A stretch of DNA of 64,000 bases from Nitrospiraceae bacterium (GCA_009692155.1 SHZW01000007.1:28551-92550), one strand, 5' to 3'; positions 1-9,042 are shown, counted from the stretch's first letter. A program made the numbers and translations. Notes: generated by a model from the letters alone, not told the origin.

Positions 1-741
1 GTTGAAATCCGTCTGAAGAATGATAAGAATAGCCAGGAGAGTCACAATATTGACTTTCATGCGGTCACTGGACCAGGGGGTGGGGCCGCTATGCTTAATA
101 CCGAGCCAGGGCAAGAAAGCCGGCTCAGGTTTAAGGCCCTCAACGTTGGCCTCTATTTCTATCACTGCGCCACCGCGATGGGTCCTACCACGTCTTCTCC
201 ATCCATTCCTGAACACATTGCGAATGGCATGTACGGCGGGATCTTAGTTGAGCCGGTTGGTGGGCTTAAGAAAGTAGACAAAGAATTTTATGTCGTGCAA
301 AGCGAGTTTTACACCAAGCCTGGTAAGAAGGGCGATACCTTGGAGTTTTCGTTCGAAAACGGGTTAGCGGAGCACCCCTCCCATGTGGTGTTTAATGGAA
401 TGGCTGGCGCGCTTGTCAAAAATCCTCTGCAAGCCAAAGTGGGAGACATCGTTCGAATGTTCTATGTCAACGCAGGACCGAACCATGTCGCGTCGTGGCA
501 CATCATCGGCGAGATATTTGACAGGGTGTACCCCGAGGGTTCCTTGACAACAGCTCCATTGGAGGGTCTCCAAACCACCGTCGTGCCTGCGGGTGGCTCA
601 TCCATGGCAGAATTTAAGGTGGAAGTGCCTGGAACCTATCTCAATGTGGATCACTCAATTTTCCGTATCGCAAAAGGAGCCGTTGGCCTGCTGAAGGTAG
701 ATGGCCCAGAGAGTCCGGACATTTACAAAGGCCTGAAGTAA
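1..741 (+). CDS. nirK: Copper-containing nitrite reductase, 3' part (5' end outside window)
   Basis: The frame is open from base 1, so the gene begins before the window; 246 C-terminal residues are visible. NirK reduces nitrite to nitric oxide in the periplasm, using a type 1 copper for electron entry and a type 2 copper for catalysis. Visible copper ligands and catalytic residues (numbered from base 1): H15, D18 and H20 in SHNIDFH, the HC pair in FYHCATA, H and M in PEHIANGMYG, the catalytic His in WHIIGEIFD and the last His in VDHSIF. The C-terminal half resembles Neisseria AniA (VVFNG, VPAGGS, KGAVGLLKV). The linker between the type 1 Cys and the following His is about seven residues longer than in AniA. 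No cytochrome domain follows. The family call is firm; the physiological direction in this organism is not shown by sequence. Confidence 0.93.
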   Translation, partial: VEIRLKNDKNSQESHNIDFHAVTGPGGGAAMLNTEPGQESRLRFKALNVGLYFYHCATAMGPTTSSPSIPEHIANGMYGGILVEPVGGLKKVDKEFYVVQSEFYTKPGKKGDTLEFSFENGLAEHPSHVVFNGMAGALVKNPLQAKVGDIVRMFYVNAGPNHVASWHIIGEIFDRVYPEGSLTTAPLEGLQTTVVPAGGSSMAEFKVEVPGTYLNVDHSIFRIAKGAVGLLKVDGPESPDIYKGLK

Positions 742-1043
742 TCTGCAGGCAAGTTACAAGGGCGATTTCAAAAGACAACGGCCCCAATAATAATACAGTG
801 TCGGTCAGGTTTTATGGTCTTACTTTAAATCTAAATAGGATCTTATATATGGCTCTAATATTTATGGCACGCATATATATCTTTGCCCACTTTCCATGTC
901 AAGATATTTTGGCAACATACAAGTTGATTTGCACAAAATAATTTCACGACTTACGCGACGGCAATATGCGTGCCTTAAGACCTCCTGCACAGAACAGCAG
1001 AGGGGACCATATGATGAACCGCACTGCCTGGACTTCCTTAGCA
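742..1043. other. AT-rich intergenic region, no gene recognised
   Basis: About 300 bases between the nirK stop and the convergent ccmI stop. It is clearly more AT-rich than its surroundings, especially 800-940. I see no tRNA fold, no strong terminator and no convincing reading frame; the minus-strand frame at 862-1044 has no recognisable motif or ribosome binding site. Confidence 0.5.
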
Positions 1044-2330
1044 CTACGGTCTTTCACGATCGATGACAATGGTGATCCCGTCCACTCCAGATTTCACCGG
1101 CTGGCTCGTCCCCTCTAGGTCTCCGCTTTGTGGCATGGCCTGGCCCGACTTCGACAAACGGGCCACTATCACCACCATCCCTACGTCAGACAGTTTCCTG
1201 GACGGCATCGGGCTGGTCGAGTCATCAAGCTGAAACGTGAAGGGCAGATCCTTCTTCGTCGTCCTCACGATCGACACCGGCATTGGTGGACCGCCCATCT
1301 CGCGCGCAAACACAAATAACGTATCCGTCGGAGATCCTTTGCCAGCGAGGCCCGGCGCCACAGTCACCGTGCCTCTGATCGTACGCGGTTGTCCAGCCTG
1401 CCCAGTGGGCTGGGCCGGAGATGTCGATTCCGCAAACATGGGTGCCGGCTCTTGACCACCGCCCGCTCGACTCCGGGCTTCTGCAATAGCACCCATCAGC
1501 TGCTGCCTCATCTCCGGATCTATGTCCGCAGGAAAGTTCGCGCGAGCTTGCTCCCAGTCCTTGGCCGCACGCGCATAGTTCTTTCGGTTGAACGCCACAG
1601 TTCCGGCCAACATCAACGCCTTCACATTGCTTGGGTCGATTTTCAGCGCCTGTTGAATTAAGGCTTCGGGCTTCCCATCCAACTTGCGGCCATGGACGAT
1701 GCCCAAGGTATCGGCATAATCGGCCAGCAGCTGAGCATCGTCAGGAATTAATGTCACGGCTCTCTCGAAAATCGGCGCGGCCTCGTTATAACGCCCCAGT
1801 TCCACGTACGAATGTGCGAGCAAGACCCATCCCTTTCCATCGTTCGGATTCTGCTCCATTTTCTCCTTGAGCCGCTCAACTAATCCTTCAAGTGCGTCAG
1901 CGGGTGGAAGACCATCTTCCGAACTCCTTTGTGCAGCCAACTCCGCAGCTGATGGCTGCGTCATGGCGAGCGGATTTCCAAGTTGCCAATAAAGCAACAC
2001 GCTGACAATCGGGACGACAACGGCCAGTGCAACAGCCACTGGTCTGCTACTGACCTGACGTGGTGCCCTTGTAGGCGTCGTCTCTGTGGTGCCCGTTTCC
2101 TCCAGCAGACGGCGTTCGAGCTCACGTCGCGCCTGCTCATACAATTCGTCAGTGAGCACGCTGTTGGCGCGGTCTTGCTCTAATTCTGCAAATTGCTGCC
2201 TAAAAATAGACAGCGTCTTCTCCTGCTCTCCCGTTGCTGCGGCAACCGTACGCTTCAGCAACGGCCACAATAGAAGGCCGAGGATGAGAAGGGTCATGCT
2301 CGATGCGATAAGCCAGAATATGATCGTCAA
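1044..2330 (-). CDS. ccmI: Cytochrome c maturation protein CcmI (TPR apocytochrome chaperone)
   Basis: CcmI presents apocytochrome c to the CcmF/CcmH haem ligation complex. The 428-residue protein has the family layout: a first membrane segment at about 5-24, a cytoplasmic helical loop with the typical FRQQFAELEQD and YEQARRELERRLLEE stretches, a second membrane segment at about 97-115, tetratricopeptide repeats at about 160-290 and a beta-rich C-terminal domain. It is the last gene of the ccm operon; its ATG overlaps the ccmH stop by four bases (ATGA). The stop is TAG at 1046-1044. Confidence is high because of the layout and the operon. Confidence 0.93.
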   Translation of the reverse strand: MTIIFWLIASSMTLLILGLLLWPLLKRTVAAATGEQEKTLSIFRQQFAELEQDRANSVLTDELYEQARRELERRLLEETGTTETTPTRAPRQVSSRPVAVALAVVVPIVSVLLYWQLGNPLAMTQPSAAELAAQRSSEDGLPPADALEGLVERLKEKMEQNPNDGKGWVLLAHSYVELGRYNEAAPIFERAVTLIPDDAQLLADYADTLGIVHGRKLDGKPEALIQQALKIDPSNVKALMLAGTVAFNRKNYARAAKDWEQARANFPADIDPEMRQQLMGAIAEARSRAGGGQEPAPMFAESTSPAQPTGQAGQPRTIRGTVTVAPGLAGKGSPTDTLFVFAREMGGPPMPVSIVRTTKKDLPFTFQLDDSTSPMPSRKLSDVGMVVIVARLSKSGQAMPQSGDLEGTSQPVKSGVDGITIVIDRERP

Positions 2331-2788
2331 GGGCGATTGGCTCTTTCTGAAAGCAATTTCATGACACGGCTGTGCTCGGCTTCCGATAATATCACGTCAG
2401 TAACTTTTTTCTGTCTCCTGCGTAGCGCAAACACCAGTCCCGTTGCGCCAACTCCCAGCAAGAGGAACGGCCCCACCCAGAGCAATGTGGTTGTGAGCTT
2501 CCACGGCGGTCGATATAAGACGAAATCACCGTAGCGTGAGACGAGGAAATCGATGATCTCCTTGTCGGTCATATCTTTTGCGATCATCTCACGCACTTCC
2601 CTGCGCAAGTCTTCAGCCAACGGCGCGTTCGAGTCGGCCAAGGTTTGGTTCTGACAGACCAGACAGCGCAGTTCGACGGCAAGCGCTTTCAATCGCGCCT
2701 CCGCCTGCGGGTTCGCGGCAAGCGGCTGGGCCTCGTACGCCGTAGCGAGACTGGGAAGGAGCAGCATGAGCACCCACAGCCATCTCAC
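2327..2788 (-). CDS. ccmH: Cytochrome c maturation protein CcmH (apocytochrome thiol reductase)
   Basis: 153 residues with an N-terminal signal peptide (cleavage near residue 17), the diagnostic RCLVCQNQ motif with C42 and C45, the DFLVSRYGDFVLY stretch typical of CcmH/CcmL, and one membrane helix at about 101-121. In System I, CcmH reduces the disulfide of the apocytochrome CxxCH site and docks it to CcmF. Start and stop overlap the neighbouring ccmG and ccmI by four bases, indicating translational coupling. Confidence 0.95.
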   Translation of the reverse strand: MRWLWVLMLLLPSLATAYEAQPLAANPQAEARLKALAVELRCLVCQNQTLADSNAPLAEDLRREVREMIAKDMTDKEIIDFLVSRYGDFVLYRPPWKLTTTLLWVGPFLLLGVGATGLVFALRRRQKKVTDVILSEAEHSRVMKLLSERANRP

Positions 2789-3312
2789 TGGTTTTGCAAC
2801 TCCCTGACCAGAGGCAAAATCTTTTTTTCTAAAATGTCCTCGCGCAGCGGGCCGATCTGTTTGTAGCGGATGACCCCGGCCTTATCGATCACATAGGTTT
2901 CCGGTACCCCGTAGACTCCATAATTAATGCCGACGCGCCCCGGCTCATCCACCGCGACGACCGAATAGGGATTGCCCCACTCCTTCAACCACGCCAGAGC
3001 CTCGTTCCGTTGATCCTTATAGTCCATGCCGTAGATGGGCACCACTCCGGATTGTGCGAGGTGGATGAGTACCGGGTGCTCGTCCTTGCAGCCCCCGCAC
3101 CAGGACGCCCAGAAGTTGAGCAGCCAGACCTTGCCCTTGAGATCGTTTGACGAAATCGTTTTACCTTGATCGTGGAGCTGCGGCAGCGAAAATTCAGGAG
3201 CCGCCTTTCCGACTAAGGGAGACGGCAATTCACGCGGGTTGAGCGTCAGTCCGACGGCAAGAAAACCGACCACGACGACGAAGAGCCCGAACGGGATGAG
3301 AAACCGGTTCAT
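2785..3312 (-). CDS. ccmG: Thiol:disulfide interchange protein CcmG/DsbE
   Basis: A 175-residue membrane-anchored thioredoxin: N-terminal helix at about 5-22, then a thioredoxin fold with the redox site WCGGC (C72, C75) and the cis-proline segment GVPE at about 135. It keeps haem-binding thiols of apocytochromes reduced. I chose the ATG at 3312 because it overlaps the ccmF stop as ATGA and starts directly at the membrane anchor; a longer frame up to 3372 adds 20 residues that only shadow ccmF. The active site is GG between the cysteines, within the range seen in the family. Confidence 0.95.
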   Translation of the reverse strand: MNRFLIPFGLFVVVVGFLAVGLTLNPRELPSPLVGKAAPEFSLPQLHDQGKTISSNDLKGKVWLLNFWASWCGGCKDEHPVLIHLAQSGVVPIYGMDYKDQRNEALAWLKEWGNPYSVVAVDEPGRVGINYGVYGVPETYVIDKAGVIRYKQIGPLREDILEKKILPLVRELQNQ

Positions 3313-5300
3313 GAGACGGTCGGACGCGCCATCTGCGTCGCCGCCGGTACCGCGGCCTCTTTCCGCCGCCACGCCAGCCGATAGCGCCGATCACTGACGG
3401 CCAGGACACCGCCCAACGCCATGACCAAACAGCCTCCCCAGATCCAATCGATGAACGGCTTATGATAGAGTCGCACGCTCCAGGCTCCACCCTCGATCGG
3501 CTCGCCCAACGACACGTACAGATCGCGCAACAACCCCGGCGAAATTGCCGCTTCGGTCATCGTCTGGTTCTGCACGAAGTACCGTCGCTTCTCGGGATAC
3601 ATCATGGTCACCTCATGACCGTCCCGACTCACATGAAACGTCCCCCTCGCCGCGACATAGTTCGGGCCATTGACCTGTTGTGTCCCGTCAAAACGGAACG
3701 AGTAGCCGCCGAGCGTGGCCGTCTCACCGACATTCATCCGCACGTCTCGCTCCACTTCAAAGCCCTTCACCATGGTCACGCCGAGAATGAATACGGCCAC
3801 GCCACAGTGGGCTAGGACCATGCCCCAATAGGCGTGGGGCAGGGCAACCACGCGGCCCCCAATACTGCCGCCCTCGGCCTGGAGCAGCCGCTCCCGCAGA
3901 TCCACCAGGATCGTCGCCAGAATCCAAAAGGCCAGCAGAAGTCCCAGACTGATCAGCGGCGTCCATTGACCCATGAGCCACGGCACCGCCACAGCGGTCA
4001 CCAAGCTGACGCCGAAAGCCCAGCGCAGGCGGATGGCCAAAGCCGGCAAGCTCGCCTGCTTCCATTGGGCCAGCGGCCCGATCCCCATCAAAAAGATGGC
4101 AGGGGTCATCAGCGGGAGAAAGACGGTGTCGAAGTACGGCGGACCGACCGAGATTTTGCCGAGATCCAACGCATCCAAGAACAAGGGATACAAGGTGCCC
4201 AAGAGCACCGAGCCCAAGGCCGCAATCAGCAGCACATTATTCGCCAGCAACATCCCCTCACGCGAGATAATAGCGAAGCCCCCGCCCAAGCCCACGCGGG
4301 GCGCCCGCCACGCGTACAAGACCAGCGAGCCGCCGATCACCACGGCCAGGAACACAAGAATGAACAGACCACGCTTCGGGTCTGTGGCAAATGCGTGCAC
4401 TGAGGTCAAGACGCCGGAGCGGACTAAGAAAGTCCCGAGCAGACTGAGCGAGAACGCCATAATGGCGAGCAGCACGCTCCAGGCTTTGAAACCGCCCCGT
4501 TTATCTGTGACCGCCAGCGAGTGCATCAACGCCGTTCCCGCCAACCAGGGCATGAAGGAGGCGTTTTCGACCGGATCCCAGAACCACCAGCCACCCCAGC
4601 CCAGCTCGTAATAGGCCCACCCACTCCCCATCGCCACCCCCACGGTCAGAAAACACCAGGCGACGGTGGTCCAGGGGCGGGACCAGCGTGCCCAGGCCGC
4701 ATCCAAGTTGCCTCCCAACAGCGCGGCGATCGCAAAGGCAAAGGCCACGGAGAAGCCCACGTACCCCATGTAGAGCATCGGCGGGTGGATCACCATGCCG
4801 GGATCCTGCAGCAACGGGTTCAGATCGCGCCCATCGAGGGCGGCCGGGATCAACCGCTCGAACGGATTGGAGACCGTCAACATAAATAAGAGAAATCCCA
4901 CGCTGACTAATCCCATCACGCCAAGAATGCGCGCGCGCATCGCCTCCGGCAGATGAGTGGAGAAGAATGAGACCGCGACCATCCAGATGCTGAGGATGAA
5001 CATCCAGAGGAGCAGCGAGCCCTCGTGCGCGCCCCAAATGGCCGCGAGGCGATACTGCAGGGGGAGCTGGGAATTCGACGTGGCCGCGACGTAGAGCACG
5101 GAGAAGTCTTTCTCGGCAAAGGCATACCCCAAACAACAAAAGGCCAGCAGGACCAGGAGGAATTGCCCGCGCGCCGCCGGCTTCGCCACGGCCATCAGCG
5201 CCGAGTTCCCCACCGCGGCCCCATAGATGGGCAGACTCCCCTGCACCACCGCCACGCAGAGCGCAAGGATTAAGGCGTAATGGCCGATTTCAGGAATCAT
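3309..5300 (-). CDS. ccmF: Haem lyase CcmF
   Basis: A 663-residue polytopic membrane protein that attaches haem delivered by CcmE to apocytochrome c. It has the tryptophan-rich WWD signature at about 235-253 (GWGGWWFWDPVENASFM), the conserved IHPPMLYMGY histidine region at about 171-180, and the long C-terminal periplasmic domain before a final helix and basic tail. Length matches typical CcmF (about 640-660). It overlaps ccmG by four bases and sits eight bases downstream of ccmE. Confidence 0.97.
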   Translation of the reverse strand: MIPEIGHYALILALCVAVVQGSLPIYGAAVGNSALMAVAKPAARGQFLLVLLAFCCLGYAFAEKDFSVLYVAATSNSQLPLQYRLAAIWGAHEGSLLLWMFILSIWMVAVSFFSTHLPEAMRARILGVMGLVSVGFLLFMLTVSNPFERLIPAALDGRDLNPLLQDPGMVIHPPMLYMGYVGFSVAFAFAIAALLGGNLDAAWARWSRPWTTVAWCFLTVGVAMGSGWAYYELGWGGWWFWDPVENASFMPWLAGTALMHSLAVTDKRGGFKAWSVLLAIMAFSLSLLGTFLVRSGVLTSVHAFATDPKRGLFILVFLAVVIGGSLVLYAWRAPRVGLGGGFAIISREGMLLANNVLLIAALGSVLLGTLYPLFLDALDLGKISVGPPYFDTVFLPLMTPAIFLMGIGPLAQWKQASLPALAIRLRWAFGVSLVTAVAVPWLMGQWTPLISLGLLLAFWILATILVDLRERLLQAEGGSIGGRVVALPHAYWGMVLAHCGVAVFILGVTMVKGFEVERDVRMNVGETATLGGYSFRFDGTQQVNGPNYVAARGTFHVSRDGHEVTMMYPEKRRYFVQNQTMTEAAISPGLLRDLYVSLGEPIEGGAWSVRLYHKPFIDWIWGGCLVMALGGVLAVSDRRYRLAWRRKEAAVPAATQMARPTVS

Positions 5301-5308
5301 GGTGGCTC

Positions 5309-5776
5309 CTAGCGTGGATTGACGATTAGCGTGTTGCTGCTCTGTGCCCCTGCTGCCTTGGCCTTGGCGAGCGCGTCCGCTGCCTCTGGCGGCATATAAT
5401 TTTCATCATGCTTCGCCAGCACTTCGCTCGCAATGAATGTCCCATCGGCTCCGAGTTGACCCTGAGCCACCACTCCCTTCCCTTCCTTGAAGAGGTCCGG
5501 CAGGATCCCTTTGAACGTCACGGGCACGCGTTTCGCCATGTCGGTCACGACGAAATGCACGGTCAATCCATCGCCCTCGCGTGTGAGGCTGCTGTTTTCG
5601 ACCATCCCGCCGATACGAAAGCCGCGCCCTGTCGGCACTTCGGCGTTCGCCACCTGCGTCGGCGTAAAAAAGAACACGAGGTTGCTTTGAAACGCGTTCA
5701 GCACCAACATCGACGCCACCGCCAGCGCGACCAGCCCCAGGCCGATGAGGACAAACCGTTTCTGTCGCGGTGTCAT
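5309..5776 (-). CDS. ccmE: Periplasmic haem chaperone CcmE
   Basis: 155 residues: an N-terminal anchor helix (about 7-27), the FFFTPTQV segment, an OB-fold beta domain and the haem-binding motif HDENYMPPE with H123, which bonds covalently to haem, and Y127. It receives haem from CcmC and passes it to CcmF. The flexible Ala/Lys-rich tail after residue 130 is usual for the family. Confidence 0.97.
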   Translation of the reverse strand: MTPRQKRFVLIGLGLVALAVASMLVLNAFQSNLVFFFTPTQVANAEVPTGRGFRIGGMVENSSLTREGDGLTVHFVVTDMAKRVPVTFKGILPDLFKEGKGVVAQGQLGADGTFIASEVLAKHDENYMPPEAADALAKAKAAGAQSSNTLIVNPR

Positions 5777-5791
5777 CGTCTCCGTCTCCTC

Positions 5792-5950
5792 CTACGCCAC
5801 GTCACGGCGCTCGACGGCTGCCGCGGCCTGCCGGCGCCATACTGCGAGTACTTCCCACACCATGCACAGGGCTGTGGCGCCGAACGAGGTCCACACATAG
5901 AGACCGTACCCTCCCATCGCCCAAAACTCACTCGGACTCCCCCACTGCAT
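5792..5950 (-). CDS. ccmD: CcmD, small membrane subunit
   Basis: A 52-residue protein with one membrane helix, an aromatic N-terminus (FWAMGGYGLYVW) and a basic, Ala/Arg-rich C-terminus, exactly as expected of CcmD, which releases holo-CcmE from the CcmABC complex. The ATG at 5950 shares one base with the ccmC stop (TAATG), so I prefer it over the longer frame that runs up to 5995. Confidence 0.88.
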   Translation of the reverse strand: MQWGSPSEFWAMGGYGLYVWTSFGATALCMVWEVLAVWRRQAAAAVERRDVA

Positions 5951-6711
5951 TAGCGCGCCTCCGCCACTTGCTGAATCGAGGCATTCTTGCCCCACGACAG
6001 TTGCCGCTCTCGTTCTGCAATCACGCAGCGCACGCGAGCCAGCGTCACCGCGAAGCTATACATCCAAAAACCAAGCGTCATCACCAGCATCGCGGTCACC
6101 ATCGTCGCCGCCATTTTCGGCGACGCCGTCATGCTGACTGATGCCCCTTGATGCAACGTGTTCCACCAGCGCACGGAAAAATAGATGATCGGGACATTGA
6201 CCACACCGACCAGCGCAAAGACAGCACTCGCACGATCGGCGCGGCGCAAATCGTCAATCGACGCGCGCAACGAGATGATGCCGATGTACTGAAACAGCAG
6301 AATCAGTTCCGACGTCAGCCGGGCATCCCACACCCACCAGGCCCCCCAGGTCGGTTTGCCCCACATCGACCCGGTGAGCAGCGCGAGAAAGGTAAACAGC
6401 GCCCCGGTGGGGGCGATGGCCTGAGCCATCATGAACGAGGGGCGCGCATTCAACCCCAACCCGATGCCGGCCCAGGCGGCCATAATGACGTACAGAAACA
6501 TGGACATCCAGGCGGCCGGCACATGGACGAAGATAATGCGGTAGGCGTCGCCTTGTTGAAAATCGGTCGGAGCGACGAAGAATCCGATATACAGGCCGAC
6601 GCCGATCAAGGCGAGCGCAGCGGCTGAAAACCACGGAATCATCTTCCCGGCCAGCGGGTGAAAGGCCTGCGGTGACGAATACTTGAACCAGTTGATGCCC
6701 ATAAAGCTCAT
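5950..6711 (-). CDS. ccmC: Haem exporter/handling protein CcmC
   Basis: A 253-residue, six-helix membrane protein with the WWD motif at about 122-138 (WGAWWVWDARLTSELIL) and flanking conserved His in FVHVPAAW (H63) and NTLHQG. CcmC binds haem and loads it onto CcmE. I start at ATG 6711, ten bases after the ccmB stop; a second ATG three codons later (6702) is possible. A longer frame up to 6861 would overlap ccmB heavily and has no CcmC-like sequence. Confidence 0.94.
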   Translation of the reverse strand: MSFMGINWFKYSSPQAFHPLAGKMIPWFSAAALALIGVGLYIGFFVAPTDFQQGDAYRIIFVHVPAAWMSMFLYVIMAAWAGIGLGLNARPSFMMAQAIAPTGALFTFLALLTGSMWGKPTWGAWWVWDARLTSELILLFQYIGIISLRASIDDLRRADRASAVFALVGVVNVPIIYFSVRWWNTLHQGASVSMTASPKMAATMVTAMLVMTLGFWMYSFAVTLARVRCVIAERERQLSWGKNASIQQVAEAR

Positions 6712-6721
6712 AAAGAATGTA

Positions 6722-7405
6722 CTATTCCAACGCGATGCGCAATGCAACAGCCGTGGCCCATGGCGCAAACGCCAGTGAGAGAAGGAAACAGGCTCCGAGT
6801 AACGACAGATTTGCTTCGCTGCCGATTCCGGCCAAGCTACTCGTGACGGCGCCGGCCCCAAAGATCAGCACCGGAACAAACAGGGGAAGCACCAGGAGGG
6901 CAACCAGCAAGCCGCTCCCGCGCAACCCAAGAGTCAGCGCGGCACCGATGGCCCCAAGCATACTCAACGTTGGCGTACCAAGCAAGAGCGATAACGTTAA
7001 CACCCACAACGAGTCCCCACTCAGGCCGAATTGCAAACCGAGGAGAGGCGAGAGCAGGACCACCGGCAAGCCGGAAATCACCCAATGCGCGAATACCTTA
7101 CCAACGACCAGCACCGCCAGAGGCTGAGGGATCAAGAGCGTCTGTTCCAACACGCCATCGAGATAATCAGCCGTAAATAAGCGCCCCAGTGACAACAGAC
7201 AAGCCAGCAGGGCTGTGACCCAGAGCACACCGGAGGCGATCATCCTCAGAACCGCCTGCTCGGGCCCGACCCCCAACGGAAAGAGGCTCGCGACGATGAC
7301 GACGAAGAAGACCGACATCGCCACATCCGAACGGTGCCGCATGGCCAGCAGAAGATCCCGCCGGACAACCCCGCGCAACGCCTCACTCATGCTGGGCTGG
7401 CTCAT
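6722..7405 (-). CDS. ccmB: Cytochrome c biogenesis ABC transporter membrane subunit CcmB
   Basis: 227 residues, six predicted membrane helices, with the conserved DYLDGVLEQ and basic N-terminal RDLLLAMR features of CcmB. It pairs with the ATPase CcmA and with CcmC to release holo-CcmE. The start overlaps the ccmA stop (ATGA). Confidence 0.94.
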   Translation of the reverse strand: MSQPSMSEALRGVVRRDLLLAMRHRSDVAMSVFFVVIVASLFPLGVGPEQAVLRMIASGVLWVTALLACLLSLGRLFTADYLDGVLEQTLLIPQPLAVLVVGKVFAHWVISGLPVVLLSPLLGLQFGLSGDSLWVLTLSLLLGTPTLSMLGAIGAALTLGLRGSGLLVALLVLPLFVPVLIFGAGAVTSSLAGIGSEANLSLLGACFLLSLAFAPWATAVALRIALE

Positions 7406-8022
7406 CTAGCCAGCCTCAGGTGCTGGATGGAATCGGTTGGGAGGGCAATCTCCTGGTGCGTGGCGATGACCACCATGCCGCCATTGCTCAGATGCGCCTG
7501 CAGGCGTTGTGTCAAGTAACTTGTGGCCGCAGTATCGAGCGACGCGAACGGCTCATCCAAAAGCCACAACGGACGTGTGGAAAGCCAGAGCCGCGCCAGC
7601 GCCACGTGGCGTTTTTGTCCCTGCGATAGTACCCTCGTCGGTAGACGATGCACTGATCGCCCGAGACCAACAGCCTCCAACGCCTTTTGCACGATTGCGC
7701 CGGAACTTTTATCGCCGGCCAGGCAGGCGGAGAGCTTGAGGTTTTCGACCGGAGTTAGCTCATCCTTAATTCCGTTGAGATGCCCTACATAGGTGAGCTG
7801 GGCAGTATAGAGTTCCTTGAGTTGGCGGATGTCTTCCCCCTGCCAAAGGATCGCGCCTCCATCGGGCGATAACAGGCCGCACAGCATGCGGAGGAAGCTG
7901 GTTTTCCCACTGCCGTTTTCACCCACCACAGCCAGCAGCGTTCCTGGCTTGACCGTCACGCTGACGTCGGAGAACAGCAGTCGTTCCCCACGACTGCCAC
8001 TCAGTGCGACGGTTTGGAACAT
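7402..8022 (-). CDS. ccmA: Cytochrome c biogenesis ABC transporter ATPase CcmA
   Basis: First gene of the ccm operon, 206 residues. Walker A GENGSGKT at 34-41, ABC signature LSQGQKRHVALARL, and Walker B with WLLDEPFASLD. I place the start at ATG 8022, because the family begins a few residues before the SDV segment; the frame stays open up to 8214, but the extra 64 residues look unlike an ABC ATPase. A GGTGGGA stretch lies upstream of the ATG. ATP hydrolysis by CcmAB drives release of haem-loaded CcmE from CcmCD. Confidence 0.94.
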   Translation of the reverse strand: MFQTVALSGSRGERLLFSDVSVTVKPGTLLAVVGENGSGKTSFLRMLCGLLSPDGGAILWQGEDIRQLKELYTAQLTYVGHLNGIKDELTPVENLKLSACLAGDKSSGAIVQKALEAVGLGRSVHRLPTRVLSQGQKRHVALARLWLSTRPLWLLDEPFASLDTAATSYLTQRLQAHLSNGGMVVIATHQEIALPTDSIQHLRLAR

Positions 8023-8176
8023 ATTCTGAGAAATCCCACCGGGACCGAAGAAAAAGAATTGCCGCAGCGTCGAATCTTTTTGGAGCGTGCTGTTCGTGAG
8101 CGTTTTTTCGACACCGTCTGACGTCTCATACGATACAACTGTCGCTGAAGCGGTGGTCCATTCGCAAGTCGGTGTC

Positions 8177-8210
8177 ACTATAATGGCAATTTGTGGCCTC
8201 TTTAAAGGGA
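8177..8210 (-). promoter_or_regulatory. Possible sigma70-type promoter of the ccm operon
   Basis: On the minus strand a TATAGT (8182-8177) lies 18 bases after TTTAAA, upstream of ccmA with about 150 bases of leader. The -35 match is poor, so this is tentative. It is the only promoter-like pair I found upstream of the nine-gene operon. Confidence 0.3.
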
Positions 8211-8238
8211 ACAAACATCACGAATATCTGCCAGGATG

Positions 8239-8258
8239 CCCCGCTCGGAAGAGCGGGG
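8239..8258. repeat. Perfect hairpin, 8-bp stem with GGAA tetraloop
   Basis: CCCCGCTC, loop GGAA, GAGCGGGG. The loop has the GNRA form that stabilises RNA hairpins. It is followed by a purine-rich GGAGGAATGG stretch and no T-run, so it is not an ordinary terminator. Its role is unknown. Confidence 0.55.
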
Positions 8259-8309
8259 AGGAATGGCAGCCCGTAGCGAAGCGGAGGCAAATTCCCTCTT
8301 GGTTTACAA

Positions 8310-8356
8310 AAACCCCGCCTGGAAGACGAAATTCGAGGGGAAGCTCAGGCGGGGTT
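8310..8356. terminator. Inverted repeat with 11-bp arms, possible terminator
   Basis: AACCCCGCCTG at 8311-8321 pairs with CAGGCGGGGTT at 8346-8356 around a 24-base loop, followed by TCTTTACTTT. An A-run precedes the left arm, so it could act in either direction. No clear gene ends into it; the decayed DNA downstream may once have supplied one. Confidence 0.4.
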
Positions 8357-8464
8357 CTTTACTTTCGCAATTGTTGCCCATCTGACACCGGCGAGTCAAA
8401 GACGGTTGGGCGCGGTACGGTATGAACGCATCTCAAGGTCTTGTCAATAGGTGTGTAAATGGAA

Positions 8465-8710
8465 TCAGGCGGCGATCTCCTTTCGAGCGAGGGTGTGCGG
8501 TTGCACTCCATCCCCATACCGTGCGCCAGCATAGATGCCCGCAGCAGTTCGGGGGCATTGAGGCGGCGGAAGGTCCGCTCGGCCACCTGGGGGAGTTTCC
8601 AGATCAGCGCGGTGGCGGACTCGACCCGCTTGTACCGTTTGCCGGCGGTCGTCCGCAGCCGGACCGCCGCGAACGGCGACTCGACCACATTCATAGCCAA
8701 AGCGCCAAGC
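8465..8710 (-). pseudogene. IS256-family-like transposase, C-terminal remnant with frameshift
   Basis: Translating the minus strand gives NVVESPFAAVRLRTTAG, then KRYKRVESATALIWKL and AERTFRRLNAPELL, which is the conserved C-terminal tail of IS256-family (Mutator-like) transposases. After LL the match continues in another frame (GIYAGARYGDGV, ending KEIAA and TGA at 8465), so about one base is missing near 8540. Upstream of about 8710 no transposase sequence is recognisable, so only the tail remains. No terminal inverted repeats are apparent. Confidence 0.7.
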
Positions 8711-8845
8711 AAACTTCTCCAAACTCGCGGCGATGGCGGCTCCGGCAAAGAAGGCCTCATCGCCAAAGCCGGCAAGCCGGTTGCAAGTTCGTACCCTTGG
8801 AAGAGGCCCGCATGCCTCGCAAGAAGGGCTTGTTGAACGGTCGAG

Positions 8846-8985
8846 TTGAATGGCCTCAGGAAGGACGGCAGCGAATTTCGGCTGGAACTTTCTCTGGACA
8901 CTTGGAGGACGCGAGAAAGGGCGTTTTACAGCAGGCTGATCCGTGCCATCACAGAAAGACGGCGAAGGGAAGAAGCCTTCTGTCA
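8846..8985 (+). pseudogene. PAS-domain remnant
   Basis: The plus-strand frame reads RKDGSEFRLELSL, then TRERAFYSRLIRAITERRRREE, matching the C-terminal half of a PAS domain (consensus like RKDGSEFP..LS, then F.GIIRDITERK). There is no upstream PAS half, no convincing start and no output domain, so it looks like a fragment of a lost sensor protein. It lies in antisense orientation, next to the transposase remnant. Confidence 0.45.
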
Positions 8986-9010
8986 GCATCACACAGACAA
9001 GCACTTATCG

Positions 9011-9042
9011 CTCAGGCGACGGGGCTAACCCCGTCGCCTGAG
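9011..9042. terminator. Perfect 14-bp hairpin beyond the gene at 9064
   Basis: CTCAGGCGACGGGG, loop CTAA, CCCCGTCGCCTGAG. It starts 22 bases after the stop of the minus-strand gene ending at 9064, the position of a terminator, but there is no T-run on either strand, so it may instead act as a 3' stabiliser. Confidence 0.5.

Noticed and set aside
742..1043. Possible tRNA or small RNA gene
   Set aside because: No cloverleaf arms or terminator could be found; AT-richness alone is no evidence.
862..1044. 60-residue minus-strand frame downstream of ccmI
   Set aside because: No motif or ribosome binding site, and it sits in AT-rich DNA just past an operon end.
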